Assembly (NCBI GenBank): GCA_036936605.1
Contig: JAUPFV010000001.1
Location: 121,404,771-121,468,770 of the forward strand
Direction of reading: 5' to 3'
Source of the DNA: Limnanthes douglasii subsp. nivea
Taxonomy: Eukaryota > Streptophyta > Magnoliopsida > Brassicales > Limnanthaceae
DNA length: 64,000 bases
A program made the translations under genes and the position numbers. The notes below the pieces were generated by a model. It was not told where the DNA came from, ran no database searches, and saw only the letters and a program-made list of their open reading frames with translations. Below, piece after piece: positions 11,241 to 20,995 of this stretch; within the stretch, counting starts at the first letter, position 1, and every line of letters begins with the position of its first letter.

Positions 11241-11863
11241 TGTGGATGATCTCTACCTCTTTGGTAAACCATTATAGGAAAAGTATTATTAGTGATTCAC
11301 GACTGTACAACAATATCAAGGTTTCTGACATCATTCGCGATGAACTTTGGAATTGGATGATGTAATTAAGATCTATCGGTGCTCGAAATAATAGAAATTC
11401 TAGGAGATCAACCATATCATTATCTTTATCCCAGAATTTTTGTAAGCGCAAGAACTCAACCGAGTTAAGCTCTACGACATGACTCAACCGTTCTCGCAGC
11501 GCTAACCAACTTGGAAATAAACTTCATCGTTGCATTCTCAAATGGACTGTTCTTCTCTGCTGCATCTGACCAAACATTCGCGGACAAATGATAAACTTTT
11601 AATTTCGACTACGATCATGCACTCGGCGTACAGAGAGATGTAAAAAATAGAACCACCATATGGACAACGATCTCCAAAAACACGACAAACTTCCTCCAAT
11701 TTGTCCCTTGCAACTGGAAAATACTGCACGAACTGCGGAAAACCTACAACATTAGCACCACTGGAACCACCTCTCTCATAGGTGGGGATGTGACTATTGC
11801 CAAACTATCGACCCATCCATTCTCCTTTGATTAACCTCCCCCCGAACAAGAGAACCGAAGCTA
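11241..11863. other. Unassigned DNA with a minus-strand coding-like fragment
   Basis: No transposon domain is visible. On the minus strand 11794-11538 reads openly (FPQFVQYFPVARDKLEEVCR ... VRECLVRCSREEQSI), with a composition like a host protein, but I do not recognise it. It may be a gene fragment into which copia element A inserted. The 11241-11530 part may still be decayed LINE. Confidence 0.35.
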
Positions 11864-11868
11864 TCATC

Positions 11869-12073
11869 TGTTGCATTTAATCTCAAACTTTAATTGTGTC
11901 CTTTGAATTTGTCCGTTTCTTTTTCACATTGTCGTTTCACTTTGTGCTGTCTTTTTGTCTACTCAACTTTGGACTATTTAATAGTCTCTGTATTACCTAA
12001 TAAATCAGATATGAGATTTAGCATTATCTATGTTGTCTCAAAACGGTGTATATTAATCTGTTTTTAGACTTGA
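11869..12073 (+). repeat. 5' LTR of copia element A
   Basis: Starts TGTTGCATTT and ends GACTTGA just before the primer site. It is 205 bp, the same length as the 3' LTR. The terminal dinucleotides are TG and GA rather than TG and CA; the target duplication supports this boundary (a 6-bp duplication with one base less of LTR is also possible). Confidence 0.93.
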
Positions 12074-12075
12074 TT

Positions 12076-12087
12076 TGGTATCAGAGC
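12076..12087 (+). other. Primer-binding site (initiator Met tRNA) of element A
   Basis: TGGTATCAGAGC, two bases after the LTR end, is the standard plant copia primer site complementary to the 3' end of initiator methionine tRNA. Element B has the identical site at 20948-20959. Confidence 0.93.
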
Positions 12088-12123
12088 CTGAAGGTCTTAG
12101 GAGACGTATTTGTTTCACTAACG

Positions 12124-13063
12124 ATGGAGGTGAACAAAGGAAAAGGAGGTTCGTACGGCCTGAGCTACCCAATGCTGGATAGAAGTAATTATACGGCTTG
12201 GGCTATCAAAATGAAAGTTTATATGCAAGCGCAAGGGGTCTGGAATGCAGTAGAGCCAAAATATCCCAATGTTGTTGTCGAAGAGAAGACAGATAAGATA
12301 GCGCTAGCAATGGTGTATCAGGTAATTCCCGTAGATGTATTGCTCTCAATTGCGAACAAGGGAACAACGAAGGACGCCTGGGATATGATAAGAACCTTAT
12401 GCCAAGGTGCAGACAAAGCAAAGAAGGCACGGATTCAAACCTTAAAATCTGAATTCGAAATGCTGAATATGGGTGACAATGAAAAATTTGAAGATTTTCA
12501 CATGAGAATGAATAGCCTCGTTACAAATATTCGAGCTTTGGGGGAAACGATGGAAGATGATGAAATGGCCCTACTCTTGGCCAAACATGATAAAGACTCG
12601 TCAAAGCTTCTCCTGAATGAGGACAAACTGCTATCTACTCAACTTCCAAGGCGTGGAGAATGTGCAGGTTAATCGAATGTCTGGTACCTGGACAATGGTG
12701 CAAGTAGTCATATGACAGGTTTGAAAGAAAAGTTTGCAGAACTGGATGAGAGTATATCTGGTGTAGTGCGTTTTGGAGATGGTTCAAAAGTCGAGATAAA
12801 AGGAAAGGGCACTGTGATATTACTGTGCAAAAATGGAGAAGAAAAGATGCTGCGAGAGGTGTATTATATACCTAGTATACGTAATAACATCATATCATTG
12901 GGACAGATTTCTGAAGAAGGCAATAATGTGGAACTCAAGGGAGAATTTCTGAAGATCTACGACGACAAAGACAGATTATTGATGAAGGTAAAACGATCTG
13001 CCAATCGACTTTACAAAATTATTATTGAGACTAACAAACAGGAATGCCTGATGACTAAAGCGG
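12124..13063 (+). pseudogene. Gag plus protease start of copia element A (internally deleted)
   Basis: The start codon at 12124 (MEVNKGKGGSYG) equals that of element B. The Gag core (YTAWAIKMKVYMQAQGVW, WDMIRTLCQGADKAK) is present. A 423-bp segment present in B (21418-21840), including the zinc knuckle, is missing. The junction is a 10-bp direct repeat CGATGGAAGA (12548-12557), and the deletion keeps frame. A TAA at 12670-12672 replaces a GAA of B. The protease motif [13 protein letters not shown] follows (about 12681-12720). Homology to B stops near 13063, where B enters its integrase and A enters the CYPRO4 fragment in the same frame. Confidence 0.92.
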
Positions 13064-13494
13064 ATAAGCTGACGTCTTATAAGTTCTTAAAAACTTCGAA
13101 AGTAAGTGGAGAACTTGACGGTGATTACAGTGATGGTGAGGAATCCGACGGTGGTGGTGAGTCTTGGTGGGTGTTGAGGATTGGATCTAAAGTTAGGGCT
13201 AAGGTTTCGAGTAATCTGCAGTTGAAGATGCTTGGGGATCAACGTAGGGTTGATTTTGTGTGTGATGGTGTTTGGGCGTTGAAGTTTATTACTGATGAGG
13301 GGTATAGAGCTTTTGTCACTCGATTTCAAGATTGTTTGTTTGAAAATGTTTATGGGGTTAAGGGTACAGATGAGAATAAGGCCAAGCTCTATGGAAAAGA
13401 GTTTATCGGATGGGCGAAACCTGAGGCTGCGGACGATTCGTTATGGGAAGATGCAGAGGATTCACACGAGGAAGTGCATACTCCGGTGAGGAAG
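13064..13494 (+). pseudogene. Captured host fragment: CYPRO4 / VID27-family protein
   Basis: The translation after [14 protein letters not shown] gives an acidic Ser/Gly/Asp stretch. Then come [59 protein letters not shown] and [20 protein letters not shown], a close match in my memory of plant CYPRO4 (VID27-related vacuolar import/degradation) proteins. Only this internal portion is present, upstream of the beta-propeller domain of the full protein. It is in frame with the preceding Gag-protease and the following SRP-receptor piece. No intron-like interruption is seen. Confidence 0.85.
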
Positions 13495-14392
13495 AATTAA
13501 GGAGAAAGTATGATGGACAAAGAAGAGATTGTCAGTAGCGATAGTGAATCTGGAAAAGACGAGGATGTCAGAAAGGGCAGCAAGCCTGATGCTAAGAAAA
13601 ATTGGTGGTTTTCATCTATGTTCCAAAGTATTGCTGGAAAGGCAAATTTGGAGAAAGAAGACCTGGAACCTGCTCTCAAAGCGCTAAAAGATAGGCTCAT
13701 GACTAAGAATGTGGCTGAGGAGATAGTTGAGAAGCTCTGTGAGTCTGTAGCAGCTAGTCTTGAAGGTAAAAAGTTAAGCTCATTTACAAGGATTTCTTCA
13801 ACAGTGCAGGCTGCAATGGAAGGAGCTCTTGTCCGTATTTTAACTCTAAGGCGTTCAATTGATATCCTGAGGGACGTGCAAACTGCCAAGGAGCAAATGA
13901 AACCTTATGTTGTTGTTTTTGTGGGCGTCAATGGAGTTGGGAAATCTACTAATCTGGCTAAGGTTGCCTATTGGCTGTTGCAGCATGATGTCAGTGTTAT
14001 GATGGCTGCGTGTGATACATTTCGATCTGGTGCTGTTGAACAACTTCGAACTCAATGACATAGACTACAGATTCCTATTTTTGAGAAGGGTTATGAGAAA
14101 GATCCTGCAGTTGTTGCTAAAGAAGCTATTCAGGAGGCTACTCGCACTGGTGCGGAAGTTGTTCTTGTTGATACAGCTGGTCGGATGCAGGATAATGAGC
14201 CATTGATGAGAGCTCTCTCGAAGCTTGTATACATCAACAACCCGGATCTAATCTTGTTTGTTGGAGAGGCGCTTGTTGGAAATGATGCAGTCGATCAATT
14301 ATCAAAGTTTAATCAGAAATTGGGTGATCTTTCCCCATCTCCAAATCCTCGATTGATAGATGGAATTCTGCTCACAAAGTTCGATACAATTG
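13495..14392 (+). pseudogene. Captured host fragment: signal recognition particle receptor subunit alpha (GTPase part)
   Basis: It reads MDKEEIVSSDSESGKDED, then WWFSSMFQSIAGKANLEKED (start of the NG domain) and the P-loop GVNGVGKSTNLAKVAYWL (G1). DTFRSGAVEQLRT and [19 protein letters not shown] (G3) follow, then [20 protein letters not shown] and LLTKFDTID (the TKxD G4 box). This is the GTPase domain of plant SRalpha, the ER docking GTPase for ribosome-SRP complexes. It lacks the N-terminal SRX region and the last part of the G domain. A TAA at 13498 (where homologues have a Gln codon) and a TGA at 14056-14058 interrupt an otherwise continuous frame. Confidence 0.93.
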
Positions 14393-14680
14393 ACGGAACA
14401 ATTCGGCTGTGGAGTCTAAGTGATCACTCTCTCTTAACAGTATTGGGAGAAGAAACACCCAACCTAACAACCGCTGTTTTATCTCTTAGTACTGACCACC
14501 ATTCGCTTGTTGCTGCGCATGAAAACGGATCTCTCAAGATCTGGAGGAACGACGTGTTTATGAAATCTATCGAAGTTCACGATGGTGCTATTTTTACTGT
14601 TGGTATGAAGGGAAATTGGCTATTCACAGCAGGTTGGGACAAAACTGTATGTGTGCAGGAATTGGCTGGAGATGAGTTTG
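14393..14680 (+). pseudogene. Captured host fragment: WD40-repeat protein
   Basis: About 95 codons reading [57 protein letters not shown] and DKTVCVQEL have the spacing and WD-like ends of two to three beta-propeller blades. The parent gene is a plant WD40 protein I cannot name with confidence. It is fused in frame to SRalpha at 14393 (shared bases ATTGACG region) and to the HSP110 fragment near 14680. No intron-like interruption is visible. Confidence 0.8.
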
Positions 14681-15590
14681 AACAAATTAGCACCCTGATT
14701 CTAGAACGTGTGAAGAAGCCTTTGGAGAAGGCTCTTTCTGATGCTGGTCTTACGGTGGAGAATGTGCATACCGTCGAGGTTGTTGGTTTTGGTTCTCGCG
14801 TTCCTGCTATAATGAGAATACTAATTGAATTCTTTGGTAAGGAACCTAGACGCACAATGAACGCAAGTGAATGCGTAGCCAGGGGAGCTGCTTTGGAGTG
14901 CGCTATTCTGAGTCCAACATTTAAAGTCCGAGATTTCCATGTCAATGAGAACTTCCCTTTTTCAATTGCTTTGTCATGGAAAGCTTTATCTTCAGATACT
15001 CAGGGTGGAGCAGTGGACAACCAACAGAGCACTATTGTATTCCCCAAGGGAAATCCTATGCCTAGTGTCAAGGAATTAACCTTTTACAGGACTCCCACAT
15101 TCTCTGTTGACGTGCAATATGCCGATGTGAGTGAGTTGCAAGCACCTCCAAAGATCAGCAGTTATGTGATTGGCCCTTTCCAATCAGAAAAGGGTGAACA
15201 AGCTAAGGTGAAGGTGAAAACTCGCTTGAATTTACATGGAATAGTGTCTGTTGAATCAGCAACTCTTTTGGAAGAAAAAGCGGACGTTCCTGTCTCAAAA
15301 GAGCAGGTAGATGAAGCAAACAAGATGAACGTTGATAGTGCACCTGCTTCTCATGAGACCGATGCCAATATGGAAGATGCTAAGGCAACTGATCATGGTG
15401 TACCTGAAACTGGTGATAAGCCTGTGCAGATGGAGACTGATACCAAAGTAGAAGCTCCCAAAAAGAAGGTGAAGAAAGCAAATATACCAGTCAGTGAGGT
15501 TGTTTATGGTAGACTGTTGCCTGCCGATTTGCATAAGGCGGTTGAAAAGGAGTTTGAAATGGCTCTGCAAGATAGAGTTATGGAGGAAAC
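14681..15590 (+). pseudogene. Captured host fragment: HSP110-type HSP70 (HSP70-14/15-like)
   Basis: It reads [78 protein letters not shown] and [15 protein letters not shown]. It ends in the acidic linker and [20 protein letters not shown]. This is the end of the nucleotide-binding domain plus the beta domain and linker of plant HSP110-like chaperones, which act as nucleotide-exchange partners of HSP70. It joins element 3' sequence at 15590/15591. The open frame 14185-15606 spans the SRalpha, WD40 and HSP110 junctions (473 codons) without a stop. Confidence 0.93.
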
Positions 15591-15635
15591 GGAGTCAAAA
15601 ACTTGAGTAAATGAGGTTGAGATTAGGAGGGAGAG

Positions 15636-15840
15636 TGTTGCATTTAATCTCAAACTTTAATTGTGTCCTTTGAATTTGTCCGTTTCTTTTTCACATTGTC
15701 GTTTCACTTTGTGTTGCCTTTTTGTCTACTCAACTTTGGACAATTTAATAGTCTCTGTGTTACCTAATAAATCAGATCTGAGATTTAGCATTATCTCTGT
15801 TGTCTCTAAACGGTGTATATTAATCTGTTTTTAGACTTGA
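15636..15840 (+). repeat. 3' LTR of copia element A
   Basis: It is 205 bp, from TGTTGCATTT to GACTTGA, preceded by the purine-rich GATTAGGAGGGAGAG. By eye it differs from the 5' LTR at seven positions (about 3.4%). TCATC follows immediately, duplicating the bases before the 5' LTR. Confidence 0.94.
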
Positions 15841-15845
15841 TCATC

Positions 15846-16755
15846 GTCGCTCCGGTTCCGTACTCCGCGAAAGTCAACACATTATCTCTGTCTTATCAGT
15901 TTCAATCCTTAAATAATCCACTCGCCGGACGATATCTATCGCTTCCACGACTCCGCTGTCTTTAAAAACTTCATCGATTCATCGTCGTTCTTTCCGAGTC
16001 GATTCACGGCTGCAAGATCTCAGAATCCTATCACTTTTCCACCACCGTCTCTTCGATCATCTCGACCATTGAGATGCTAACTGAGTCGATCGACATGATA
16101 CCTTTGGGACAACAATCAACGAGGTTATCTCATGATCTCCAGCAGCGAGTCCTTGTATGTCTCAACAAACTTTCCGAGCATTACAATATTGTCGTTACTG
16201 CACTCATGACTCTTTCTCTTCGTTCCTCAAGTGCCTACACGCGCCACCGATTCTTGTACAAAATTTTCGGTGAAGAAACGGGAAGAAAATGGTTAGTCTT
16301 CATCTTTTTGAGTCTGCTCCGCAAACCTAGCCTCCTAGGAATTTCAATACAGCTCGACAGATAGAGCAGTCAGCTACCGTTCCCCTTGTAGCAACTGGAC
16401 GGACTGCACCGGCTAGCACAATTGCTTATGTTCCCTTGGCATCTTCCGCATACCTTGTACCTATTGTAGCAACTTGACGAACTGCATTTTCATCTCCCAT
16501 TATAGCATGATGTGATCGTTACAATAATCCATGGGGTTTCTCCGTTTTTGAAGTGGAAAAAAGTTTTACTTTTGTTTCTTCTTCAGGTGGTTGTTCTGGA
16601 CTAGATTTCATGTCAGCATGGGTTTCAATTCGGTTTTCGACCCGGTTTATAACTTGGCCTTCAATATTGAATAACTTAAAAAGCTCTTTGGTATGGGCAT
16701 CTCGACATAGGAAAGGACTTAGAAAGCATTAGAACATACCAGAGTGATTCAACAT
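15846..16755. other. Unassigned coding-like DNA between copia elements A and C
   Basis: 15846-16380 has the base composition of coding sequence. A stretch at 16097-16240 (SHDLQQRVLVCLNKLSE, then in another frame HDSFSSFLKCLHAP) faintly recalls the N-terminus of TORTIFOLIA1-like microtubule proteins, but frameshifts and weak similarity keep this speculative. 16380-16755 shows no domain. It contains a phrase (16690-16737, CATAGGAAAGGACTTAGAA) that recurs in diverged form at 20275-20320 on the far side of element C. Confidence 0.3.
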
Positions 16756-17216
16756 CGAATAAATTAATCGACCCTTTTGAATTGTACTTCAACCTATAAA
16801 CCATTTACAGCCCACCAAACTCATGTTCCTGGTATATGGGACAAGAGACCATATATGGTTTGCCATTGAGGCATGATATTCACTTTGCATTGCGTGATTC
16901 AACTGAGGTACATTAACAGCATCCGAAAATTTAGCAAGTTCCTTATTAGTAGGCAAAATGGTAATCCATGAGTAAATATTATTAAGTTTAAAAATGCCAT
17001 ATTTAGCTCTAGTGACCATATGATGACTGTTTGAGAGTGTTTTTTATTTGGTTTGGCTATTATGTTTTTCAAAAGGCAATTCAATGACAAAATGACTTTC
17101 TTTTGGTGATTGTGTTGTAGAAAGTTTGCTTGGCAAAATGCTATGGCTGTTTGGAAGGACTGAAGATCTTGCTTGGATCTCTTGTAGGTCACTAAGGCTG
17201 CAAGGTGAGTTTTCAT
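16756..17216 (-). pseudogene. RT N-terminus of copia element C
   Basis: The reading HGLPFCLLIRN and, in the next frame, VPQLNHAMQSEYHASMANHI, WSLVPYTRNMSLVGCKWFI is the conserved copia RT entry (A-M-x-x-E-Y-x-A-L..W..V.., then V-G-C-K-W). It stops abruptly after about 25 more codons. The polymerase active site is not present. Confidence 0.7.
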
Positions 17217-18048
17217 GAGGTACGTTTGTGTGACTAGTTGTTATCTAGTTTGGTTTAGGTGAAAGAATGTTTTTTAAAGAAGTGGTAGGACATTTAGGTT
17301 GTGAGGTAGAGTAGGCTCCTTATAGACCAAAAGACTCATTTGTAACACTATCAGTAGGAAAACTAGGCATCCAAGAAGACCTAGACACAGAATCTGATAA
17401 CTGTGACCCTAGAAACCCAGAGAAACATGGGAACTCATCTTCATTAAAGATGACATTATTTGATATATAGACCTTCCCATCAACACTAAGACACATTTAA
17501 CCTTTATGAACTTCATTGTAACCCCCAAAAAACACACTTAACAGAGTGAAACTGAAACTTACTAGTTTGATAGGGTCCAAGACATGGGAAGCAAGAGCAC
17601 CCAAAAGCTTTTAGAAACTTGAAATCAGGCTAAGAACCAAATAATTTTTCAAAAGGATATTTGTCTTGTAGAATAGTTGTAGGTAGTCTGTTTATTAGGA
17701 AGACATCTGTATGAAAGGCTTCTAACCAGTATTTGTGAGGAAGGTTAGATTGAGCTAGTAGAGTCGGACCAGTCTCAGTGACATGTCTGTGCTTCCTTTC
17801 TGTTCTTCCATTTTAAGAAGAAGTGTAAGGACATGATGTCATAAGCTGGATCCTTGAATCCTTAGCTAAAGAGAAAAAAAATACCTAAATTCACCACCCC
17901 AATCTGACTAAAATTTCTTATTTTTTCTGTCAAACTGATTCTCAACCAGAGTTTTAAACTCTTTGAACACTGTTAGTGCCTCACTCTTATGTTTCAAGGG
18001 ATATAGCCACGTGAATCTAGTGAAATCGTCTACAAAAATTATGTAGAC

Positions 18049-18644
18049 TCAATAACCTGATTTAGATACAATAGGGGCAGGTCCCCACAAATCTGAATGT
18101 ATTAGATCTAGGACATGAACAAAATGAGATATTAAATTAGAAAATGACATGGAATGTGATTTACCTAACTGGCATTTATCACAAAAGAGTCTTTCATTAC
18201 TAGAAACAATAGGAAGATTACAACTTTTCATGACAATTGACTGTACTCTCTTAGAAGGATGACTTAGCTTTTTATGCCAACCTATCTTTAGAGTATCAGA
18301 ATTTTTAGGTAAAATAGTGACATGAAACGCTGAAGGATGACTTTTTAAAGTTTTTGCCTTAGAACACTTAGGAACAGATGAGCCTTCCAGTCTATAAAAT
18401 CCATTCTCAGTATTCCCTGTGAGAAGAATCATCCCTGTAGTCCCGTCCTTCACAAAGCACTTAGAATTGTGAAACTTAAGAAAAATGCATTGTGAAATGT
18501 TAATTGTGAAACATATAATAGATTTTTGTTGATGTGTGGTACATGTAGTATACTGTTTATGTAAATTGGTTTGTTGTTTTTGGTAGATAAGCAGGTCCTA
18601 CCTAAATGTTTGACAATGAGTTTATTACCATTACATACAATCAC
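18049..18644 (-). pseudogene. Protease end, GAG-pre-integrase and integrase start of copia element C
   Basis: The minus strand gives YINSILHVPHINKNLLYVSQ (protease/pre-integrase junction), then GFYRLEGSS, GWHKKLSHPSKRVQSIVMKS (HHCC histidines), CDKCQLGKSHSMSF (cysteines) and LDLIHSDLWGPAPIVSKSGY (start of the DDE core with its first Asp). These are standard copia integrase motifs in order. A stop near 18452 and frame breaks follow. The remaining integrase at 17230-18048 is shredded but recognisable in pieces, such as a WLYPLK phrase near 18000. Confidence 0.8.
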
Positions 18645-19118
18645 TGTTTTGTTACCTGAATATTAGACTTTCTGATTCATCATTTTTGCTGAGTTGGTGA
18701 CGTGGTGACTAGCACCATTGTTAACATACTAGCTTTCATCTCCATTCCGAGTGTCTTGTGACACATTCATGACACTCTGATCTTGATCACCTCTTTATTG
18801 ATCAGATGATACCTGACCCATGTCATTCGGATCATCCCTAAAGTAGCAGTAGGCAGCCCCATGTCCAAACTTCCCACAAATTTGACATGTAGGTTTATTG
18901 TTGGAGTAGTTGAATCTCCCTCATTTGCCTCTGTAGGAGCTCCTAACTCTGTAGTTGTTAGGGTAGTTTTGAGAGCACCTTCCCGTGAAATTTATTCATT
19001 GACCTCTACTCTGATTTCTTGAACTAAAACCATAGTTATTGTTCCCAGCAGGTTTAGTCTCAGGCTTGTTAACTGCAGTGAAATTCATAGTGGTCATGGA
19101 AACTTGTATCTTACCTAC

Positions 19119-19804
19119 TTATTCAAGTCTGTTTTCATAGGTCACTAGCGTGGCTTGTAAATCAAGCCAATTCTTCACCTCTTTGTCTGCTAAATGTACA
19201 AAAATTGGCGTATATTCCGCATGGAGACAAGCTAACACTTGACAAACTAAGTAATCTAGGGAAATAAGAGAGCTTGCTAAGGCCAAACTGTCAGCAGTGT
19301 GTTTCATTTTAGCTATGTAGTCCTCCATTGATAGACTTCTCTTCATGGTCCTTTGAAACTCATCCTTGAAGAATGTCACACTGGACTTTGTTTGAGATCC
19401 AGATACCTTACAACAACATCCCATAAACCTTTGAAGGTTTCTTCCTCCATCACTTGGGAAGCAACTTCAGCACTCATGGTGCTATAGAGCCAACCTAGAA
19501 GCAACTGGTCTTTTGCAATCCAGTTGTCATACTCTACATTTTCAAATAACATGCCATATAATCCACTGAATAGCTTGGGAGGACATGGTTTTTCACCATT
19601 GATAAAGTCTCCCAGCTCGCTGCCTCTTATGATAGGCAACGCCATGGTCTTCCATAATATGAAGTTGTTCACGTCCAGTCTAAGGTTGTTAAACGTACTT
19701 ATCTGATTCATTAGATTGCTTTTGTTTGTTAGCAGGTTTTCCATTGAAGATGCAACTTGATCAGCTGATCCTGAGCTGAGTGAAGGAGAATCTGTCCCAG
19801 CCAT
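19119..19804 (-). pseudogene. Gag of copia element C
   Basis: It starts MAGTDSPSLSSGSADQ at 19804. It contains the copia Gag pattern LDVNNFILWKTMALPIIRG, WIAKDQLLLGWLYSTMSAEV and, after a frameshift near 19400, FKDEFQRTMKRSLSMEDYIA and LDYLVCQVLACLHAEYTPIF. This is the RNA-binding structural protein of the element. The Gag C-terminus around 18830-19030 has Cys codons (CQICGKFGH-like on the minus strand near 18880) suggesting a decayed zinc knuckle. It is non-functional. Confidence 0.75.
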
Positions 19805-19819
19805 TGGAGGATCGAAGAT

Positions 19820-19831
19820 GCTCGGATACCA
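19820..19831 (-). other. Primer-binding-site-like sequence of copia element C
   Basis: The minus strand reads TGGTATCCGAGC, one base different from the initiator-Met primer site TGGTATCAGAGC. It lies just upstream of the Gag start at 19804, as expected. It fixes the 5' LTR to the right of 19832. Confidence 0.7.
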
Positions 19832-20736
19832 AGTTAGATTTTATAAGAAAAAAAAAAGTACTTGTATTATTTCATTTGTAAAATCTGATTATTCATACTA
19901 TTACACTTCAATTTATACATGTGTAATTTTGTTTCATGTAACATAATATTGTTACATATTTGTTAAATATGTTACACACTAATTCTTTCATTTATTCAAA
20001 CTATACTACTGATGGGCTTGGCACAAGGTCCAGCTTACTTGGACTTGGTATTAATGCTTGAGCTTAAGACCAAGCACTCTCTATATGTCTACCCGATCCA
20101 ACTCCTAACCCGACATATAAAGCCTTATCAGCCTTTTCTTCTCCCAAATCTTTCATACACGACCCAAACCCTAGATCGTGTTCACCTTCCATAACATCCA
20201 CCTATTTATTCTCTTCAACCTTCTCATATGTCTTCAACTTTTGTAACTCGGAACAAGATATTCTGACTTCCCTGCATAGGAAATGACTTAGAAGGCATTA
20301 CAGAAAGAACATACCAGAGTGAAAAGTTACTTGACTTCTTAGATCAATGACTGATATCTCCACTAACAAAGCAGTCCACTCCCCGTATGAGACGGAAACC
20401 AAAGCAGTCACAGTATTAGTTTCTCTGGTATCAGTAGCTCATCATTCAATCTCCGTCCATGGCAGCCCTATGTTTCTTTTTTTGCTAGCTTTCCTCGGGT
20501 CCTTAGGGTCGCACGATGTATGGGATTTGATGATTACCATTTTTTTTTCATATTCGGTGCACGAAATACCTGTAAATTATCTCATGATGAATCACTATGG
20601 TGTCTGTGTGTATCAGCAACATCAAAAGCATGCGGTGCAACAAGTTCGAGTATCTTTCTCATGTGCCTACATGCAGAATTTACAACACCAACATCATGAT
20701 TGAGGTTCCACCCAACGTCAGCATCGTGATAGAGAA
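19832..20736. other. Probable 5' LTR of copia C plus unassigned flank
   Basis: 19832-~20200 should hold the minus-strand 5' LTR of element C, but its outer end is not identifiable. 20240-20736 contains an open stretch (20347-20703, MTDISTNKAVHSPYETETK) that I do not recognise. The phrase at 20275-20320 resembles 16690-16737. Copia element B is inserted at 20737. Confidence 0.35.
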
Positions 20737-20741
20737 GTTTT

Positions 20742-20945
20742 TGTTGCATTTAATCTCAAACTTTAATTGTGCCTTTGAATTTGTCCGTTTCTTTTTCACA
20801 TTGTCGTTTCACTTTGTGCTGTCTTTTTGTCTACTCAACTTTGGACTATTTAGTAGTCTCTCTATTACCTAATAAATCAGATCTGAGATTTAGCATTATC
20901 CCTGTTGTCTCAAAACGGTGTATATTAATCTGTTTTAAGATTAGA
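20742..20945 (+). repeat. 5' LTR of copia element B
   Basis: 204 bp, from TGTTGCATTT to AAGATTAGA. It has one base less than the 3' LTR (a T missing near 20772). As in A, it ends in GA rather than CA. Confidence 0.94.
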
Positions 20946-20947
20946 TT

Positions 20948-20959
20948 TGGTATCAGAGC
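20948..20959 (+). other. Primer-binding site of copia element B
   Basis: TGGTATCAGAGC two bases after the 5' LTR, complementary to initiator Met tRNA. It starts minus-strand cDNA synthesis. Confidence 0.93.
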
Positions 20960-20995
20960 CTGAAGGTCTTAGCAGACGTATTTGTTTCACTAACG

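Larger units (their letters stand above)
11869..15840 (+). mobile_element. Chimeric non-autonomous Ty1/copia element A carrying four host gene fragments
   Basis: It has two 205-bp LTRs, a tRNA-iMet primer site, a polypurine tract (15624-15634) and a perfect 5-bp target duplication TCATC (11864-11868 and 15841-15845). The 5' part is collinear with element B (20742-25377) through gag and protease, then integrase, RT and RNase H are absent. In their place lie fragments of CYPRO4/VID27, SRP receptor alpha, a WD40 protein and an HSP110-like chaperone, all in sense orientation, before the B-like 3' end resumes at 15591. The LTRs differ at 7 of 205 positions by my count, so the insertion is older than B. 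It must have been moved by enzymes supplied in trans. Confidence 0.95.
16756..20200 (-). mobile_element. Decayed Ty1/copia element C, minus strand, 3' part missing
   Basis: On the minus strand, from right to left: a primer-site-like TGGTATCCGAGC (19831-19820), Gag, protease region, GAG-pre-integrase, integrase and the start of RT. RT homology ends near 16755 after CKWFI and, in a shifted frame, RLKYNSKGS. The rest of RT, RNase H and the 3' LTR are absent. The right-hand boundary (5' LTR) is not resolved and ~20200 is a guess. It belongs to a different copia family from A and B, with no LTR similarity. Many stops show it is old. Confidence 0.75.

Noticed and set aside
16074..16364. A TORTIFOLIA1-like host gene
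   Set aside because: Only short phrases agree, and two frames are needed; too weak for a gene call.
20347..20703. 118-codon ORF next to copia element B
   Set aside because: No similarity I can recognise and no promoter or splice context; it may be flank of a broken gene.
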